Source: Acetobacteraceae bacterium
GTDB taxonomy: Bacteria > Pseudomonadota > Alphaproteobacteria > Acetobacterales > Acetobacteraceae
Assembly: GCA_947476855.1 (NCBI GenBank)
Contig: CANJSR010000205.1
Location: 1-8,206 of the forward strand
Length of the DNA: 8,206 nt
Reading direction: 5' to 3'
The notes below the pieces were generated by a model, which was not told where the DNA came from, ran no database searches, and saw nothing but the letters and a program-made list of their open reading frames with translations. Below are positions 5,970 to 8,206 of the stretch, one piece after another (within the stretch, counting starts at the first letter, position 1; each line of letters starts with the position of its first letter). The translations under genes and the position numbers were made by a program.

Positions 5970-6551
5970 CTAGATCGGCCGCAGTTCGTGCCGCTTTCCG
6001 CGGATGCGGCGCACCGCCATCGATCCCAGTACGGCGCCGATGCCGCCGGCGACCAGGGCGATCAGGATCTTGTCGCCCATGCCGCCCTCCGCCGCCGGCG
6101 GTTCAGCGCTGGCCGTGGCGTGGTAGGTGATCCCGGCGGTGACGTCCCCGGCGCCGTCAGCGGACGTGACCGAGACGACGAAGCTGTCCCGCGCCCGGGT
6201 GCCGGGATCGAAGGGCGCGACGAACAGGCCGGTGCTGGCGGGGACGAAGGGGATCGCCTTGCCGTCGGCGGTGGTCACGATCAGTTGCCCGTCCTTGACC
6301 GGGGCGTTGTCCTCAAGCCGGTCGAGGAAGGCATACAGCTTGCCCTCGCTCGCGATCAGCACGACGGTGACTCCGCCGATTTCCATCGTCGTGCGCGGCG
6401 CCGACTCCTGCCCCGCGTCAGCCTCGGTCGCGCGGGCCGGCGGCGTCGCCGCGAACAGAAGGCAGGCCAGGGTCGCGCCCATCAGCACCAGCGCGCGCAG
6501 GCGAGGGGCCGGCCGGCGGGCATGGCGGGTCATGATCGGTCCGGTCCTCAT
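5970..6551 (-). CDS. Exported single-pass protein with probable beta-sandwich domain, RND operon accessory (193 aa)
   Basis: The start at 6551 overlaps the adaptor stop by four bases (ATGA); a second ATG at 6533 is an alternative. An open frame extending further upstream to 6695 lies inside the adaptor gene and is not credible. Residues 1-41 look like a signal peptide (Arg-rich n-region, hydrophobic core 20-35, likely cleavage after ARA at 41). Residues about 55-145 alternate short strands and turns, including KLYAFLDRLEDNAPVKDGQL (71-90), a DNAPV turn typical of small periplasmic Ig-like or FixH/YtkA-like domains seen in or beside heavy-metal RND adaptors. Residues 159-178 form a Gly-rich transmembrane helix followed by a basic tail (RRIRGKR), so the domain should be periplasmic with a cytoplasmic C-terminus. 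Its place between adaptor and permease implies a role in pump assembly or substrate handling, which is inference. Confidence 0.8.
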   Translation of the reverse strand: MRTGPIMTRHARRPAPRLRALVLMGATLACLLFAATPPARATEADAGQESAPRTTMEIGGVTVVLIASEGKLYAFLDRLEDNAPVKDGQLIVTTADGKAIPFVPASTGLFVAPFDPGTRARDSFVVSVTSADGAGDVTAGITYHATASAEPPAAEGGMGDKILIALVAGGIGAVLGSMAVRRIRGKRHELRPI

Positions 6552-8206
6552 TGCAGTTGCGCCATCAGCCGTGACCCGTTGATCACGATCCGCGCGCCGT
6601 CCGGCACGCCATCGGTCACCAGGATGGAGGTGCCGTCGATCACGCTGGTGCGGACCGCATGCGGCACGAAGGTTTCGGGCGCCGTCTGTTCCCACACTTC
6701 CTGCAGGCCGGAACTGCCCTGGGTGACGGCCGACCGGTTCAGCAGGATGCCGCGCTGGCTGGTGGCCGCGTTGACGATCGTGACCGTCACCGGCCGGCCG
6801 ACGCGCAGGCCTGGCGGCGGGTCATCGATGCTGAACAGCACCGGCGTCGCCTGCCGAGCGGCCGAAAGGCCGGTGCCGACGAAGCGCAGGATGAGGTTGG
6901 TGCCCTCGGGCGTTACGGCGGCCGCGACCGGGGCGCCGCGGGCGGTTTCGGCCGTGGCGGGATCGGGGGCCGTTGCCTCGACCCACAGGCGGGACGGGTC
7001 GATCACGTCGAACACGACCTCTCCGGGCTGGACGATCTTGCCGTTCACGGCCGTGGTGGACGACACGACGCCATCGGTGGGGGCGCGCAACGCCTCTCGT
7101 AGTTCGAGCATCGGCAGCAGGGCGTCACGCTCACGCCGCAGACCGGCGACCTTTTGTTCAGCCTGGTAGATCTTGCCTTCCCGGAACGGCACCCATGAGA
7201 ATTGGCGCAGGATTTCCAGCGCCTCGGTCTCCAGGCGGATTTCGTTGGTCAGCTTGGTGACGTCGCGGCGGACTTGGCTGAGGTCGACGATACCGATCGA
7301 GGGCGTGACCAGCGCCATGATCTGCCCCTTCTTGACCGTCTGGCCGAGGGAGGGAAAGCCGCTCTCGGTCGGTTCCAGCCGGCCGGGCACGCTGGGCTGC
7401 ACGGTGCCGTGCAAGGACGGGTCGGGCACGATGCGGCCAGCGATGCGCAGGACGGTGGGGACGTCGATCTGGCGCACCCGTTCGGTCCGGATATTGAACA
7501 GGCGCTGCAGGGGCTTGGGCACGAAATAGGTGCCATCCTCCCGCCGGTGGCTGCGGTCATAGACCATGTTGGCCACCAGGCCGGGCTCGACCTCATCCTG
7601 CGGGCCGATCGGCATGACGGGCGATGGCGGGACCGGCGGCCGGGCCGCGACCACGGTGGTGACGACGGGCGATGGCGGGGCTGAGGCCGCGCTGGGGGCC
7701 GAAGCCGGATCGGCCGCGCGCGCGGGATCGGCCGCCGCCAGAGCAGGCACGGGCCGCGTCGCCTGAGAGGGTATGGCGGCGGGCTGCCGGACCAGCGACT
7801 GCGGCACGGGGTCCGGAACCGCGGCGACGCGCGGGGGCTGCACCGGCGTCCGGTTGATGCCGAGAAGGTAGGAGACCTCCCACAGGAACTGTCCGGCGGC
7901 GCCGGGCAGGGTGGCAAAGCCGGCGGCGGACCAGGCCAGGGCATCCATCGCGGTGCCGGCGGCCGAGCCCAGATAGGACCCCGTGTCGGGCGCTGGAGGG
8001 GGCGGGGGCGCCGGATTGGCCCGGGGGGAGAGGGACGGATCCTCGATCGGCACCCGGTCCGCGATGCTGCGTTCGGCCCACGCGGCGCCCGATCCCATGA
8101 CGCCGCACAGTCCGGTGACGCAGACCAGGGCGGTGGCGAGCAGCCAGGCCCGGTTCGGCGCCGACCACGGTTCGACGGCGAACGGCCGCCGTCCGGAACG
8201 CGGCAT
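6548..8206 (-). CDS. RND efflux periplasmic adaptor subunit (HlyD/CusB-like) with long N-terminal extension
   Basis: This is the membrane-fusion protein linking the RND permease to an outer-membrane channel. The ATG occupies the last three bases of the window, so the ribosome site is not visible and a longer form cannot be excluded. Residues 1-44 fit a signal peptide (hydrophobic core 20-37, cleavage after AWA). Residues 45-205 are a Pro/Ala-rich extension with a hydrophobic stretch at about 78-117. YFVPKPLQRLFNIRT (227-241) matches the segment leading into the barrel in heavy-metal adaptors. The two biotinyl-lipoyl half-motifs are at about 274-302 (GQTVKKGQ) and 373-411 (RAPTDGVV, GKIVQPGE), flanking a helical hairpin of about 70 residues (303-372). 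The beta-barrel is at about 412-480 and the membrane-proximal domain at about 482-552. At 552 aa it is longer than typical adaptors of roughly 400 aa because of the extension. No lipobox was found. Confidence 0.9.
   Translation of the reverse strand: MPRSGRRPFAVEPWSAPNRAWLLATALVCVTGLCGVMGSGAAWAERSIADRVPIEDPSLSPRANPAPPPPPAPDTGSYLGSAAGTAMDALAWSAAGFATLPGAAGQFLWEVSYLLGINRTPVQPPRVAAVPDPVPQSLVRQPAAIPSQATRPVPALAAADPARAADPASAPSAASAPPSPVVTTVVAARPPVPPSPVMPIGPQDEVEPGLVANMVYDRSHRREDGTYFVPKPLQRLFNIRTERVRQIDVPTVLRIAGRIVPDPSLHGTVQPSVPGRLEPTESGFPSLGQTVKKGQIMALVTPSIGIVDLSQVRRDVTKLTNEIRLETEALEILRQFSWVPFREGKIYQAEQKVAGLRRERDALLPMLELREALRAPTDGVVSSTTAVNGKIVQPGEVVFDVIDPSRLWVEATAPDPATAETARGAPVAAAVTPEGTNLILRFVGTGLSAARQATPVLFSIDDPPPGLRVGRPVTVTIVNAATSQRGILLNRSAVTQGSSGLQEVWEQTAPETFVPHAVRTSVIDGTSILVTDGVPDGARIVINGSRLMAQLQ

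Noticed and set aside
6552..6695. Extension of the 193-aa protein upstream to an in-frame start at 6695
   Set aside because: The added 48 residues lie inside the adaptor gene in another frame, are Arg/Asp-rich and would precede the signal peptide. The ATGA overlap start fits operon organisation better.
5346..7169. A 607-codon open frame on the plus strand, antisense to the permease, the 193-aa protein and the adaptor
   Set aside because: It crosses three well-supported minus-strand genes, is rich in Arg/Gly/Asp/His/Gln as expected for the complement of GC-rich coding DNA, and has no recognisable domain or hydrophobic pattern. It is a shadow frame.

Overview
The window is GC-rich DNA with GC-biased third codon positions in the genes. 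It looks like an alphaproteobacterial chromosome, and an acetic-acid-bacteria relative (Acetobacteraceae) is my best guess. That guess rests on overall composition, the form of the Nfu N-terminus at the left edge, and the style of the small exported proteins. No rRNA, tRNA, CRISPR array, insertion sequence or phage gene was seen.

Left part (1-2561). The first 16 codons of a NifU/Nfu-family iron-sulfur scaffold protein run off the left edge on the minus strand. Divergent from it is an unrecognised membrane-anchored protein (about 311-1372, +). It converges on a small exported protein with two glycine zippers (1415-1711, -). That gene is in turn divergent from another exported protein of unknown function (1920-2561, +). 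Both convergent junctions (about 1377-1405 and 2545-2569) carry a perfect GC-rich hairpin with a 9-base loop and no T-run.

Right part (2572-8206). This is one minus-strand operon, transcribed from right to left. It encodes an RND periplasmic adaptor (8206-6548), a small exported single-pass protein with a probable beta-sandwich domain (6551-5970), a heavy-metal-efflux (CusA/CzcA-like) RND permease (5969-2856) and an 89-residue membrane-anchored protein (2841-2572). The genes are tightly coupled: an ATGA overlap, a stop directly abutting a start (TAGATG), and a 14-base gap carrying a Shine-Dalgarno sequence. The adaptor and permease should form the inner-membrane and periplasmic parts of a tripartite proton-driven exporter. 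No outer-membrane factor is encoded here; it could lie upstream of the adaptor beyond the right edge, or be shared.

The most notable points are the non-standard composition of the efflux operon (two extra small membrane proteins and an adaptor with a roughly 200-residue Pro/Ala-rich N-terminal extension) and the permease TM4 motif. That motif lacks the first aspartate of divalent-metal pumps and carries an extra Asp directly after the conserved one. The substrate cannot be fixed from sequence alone.
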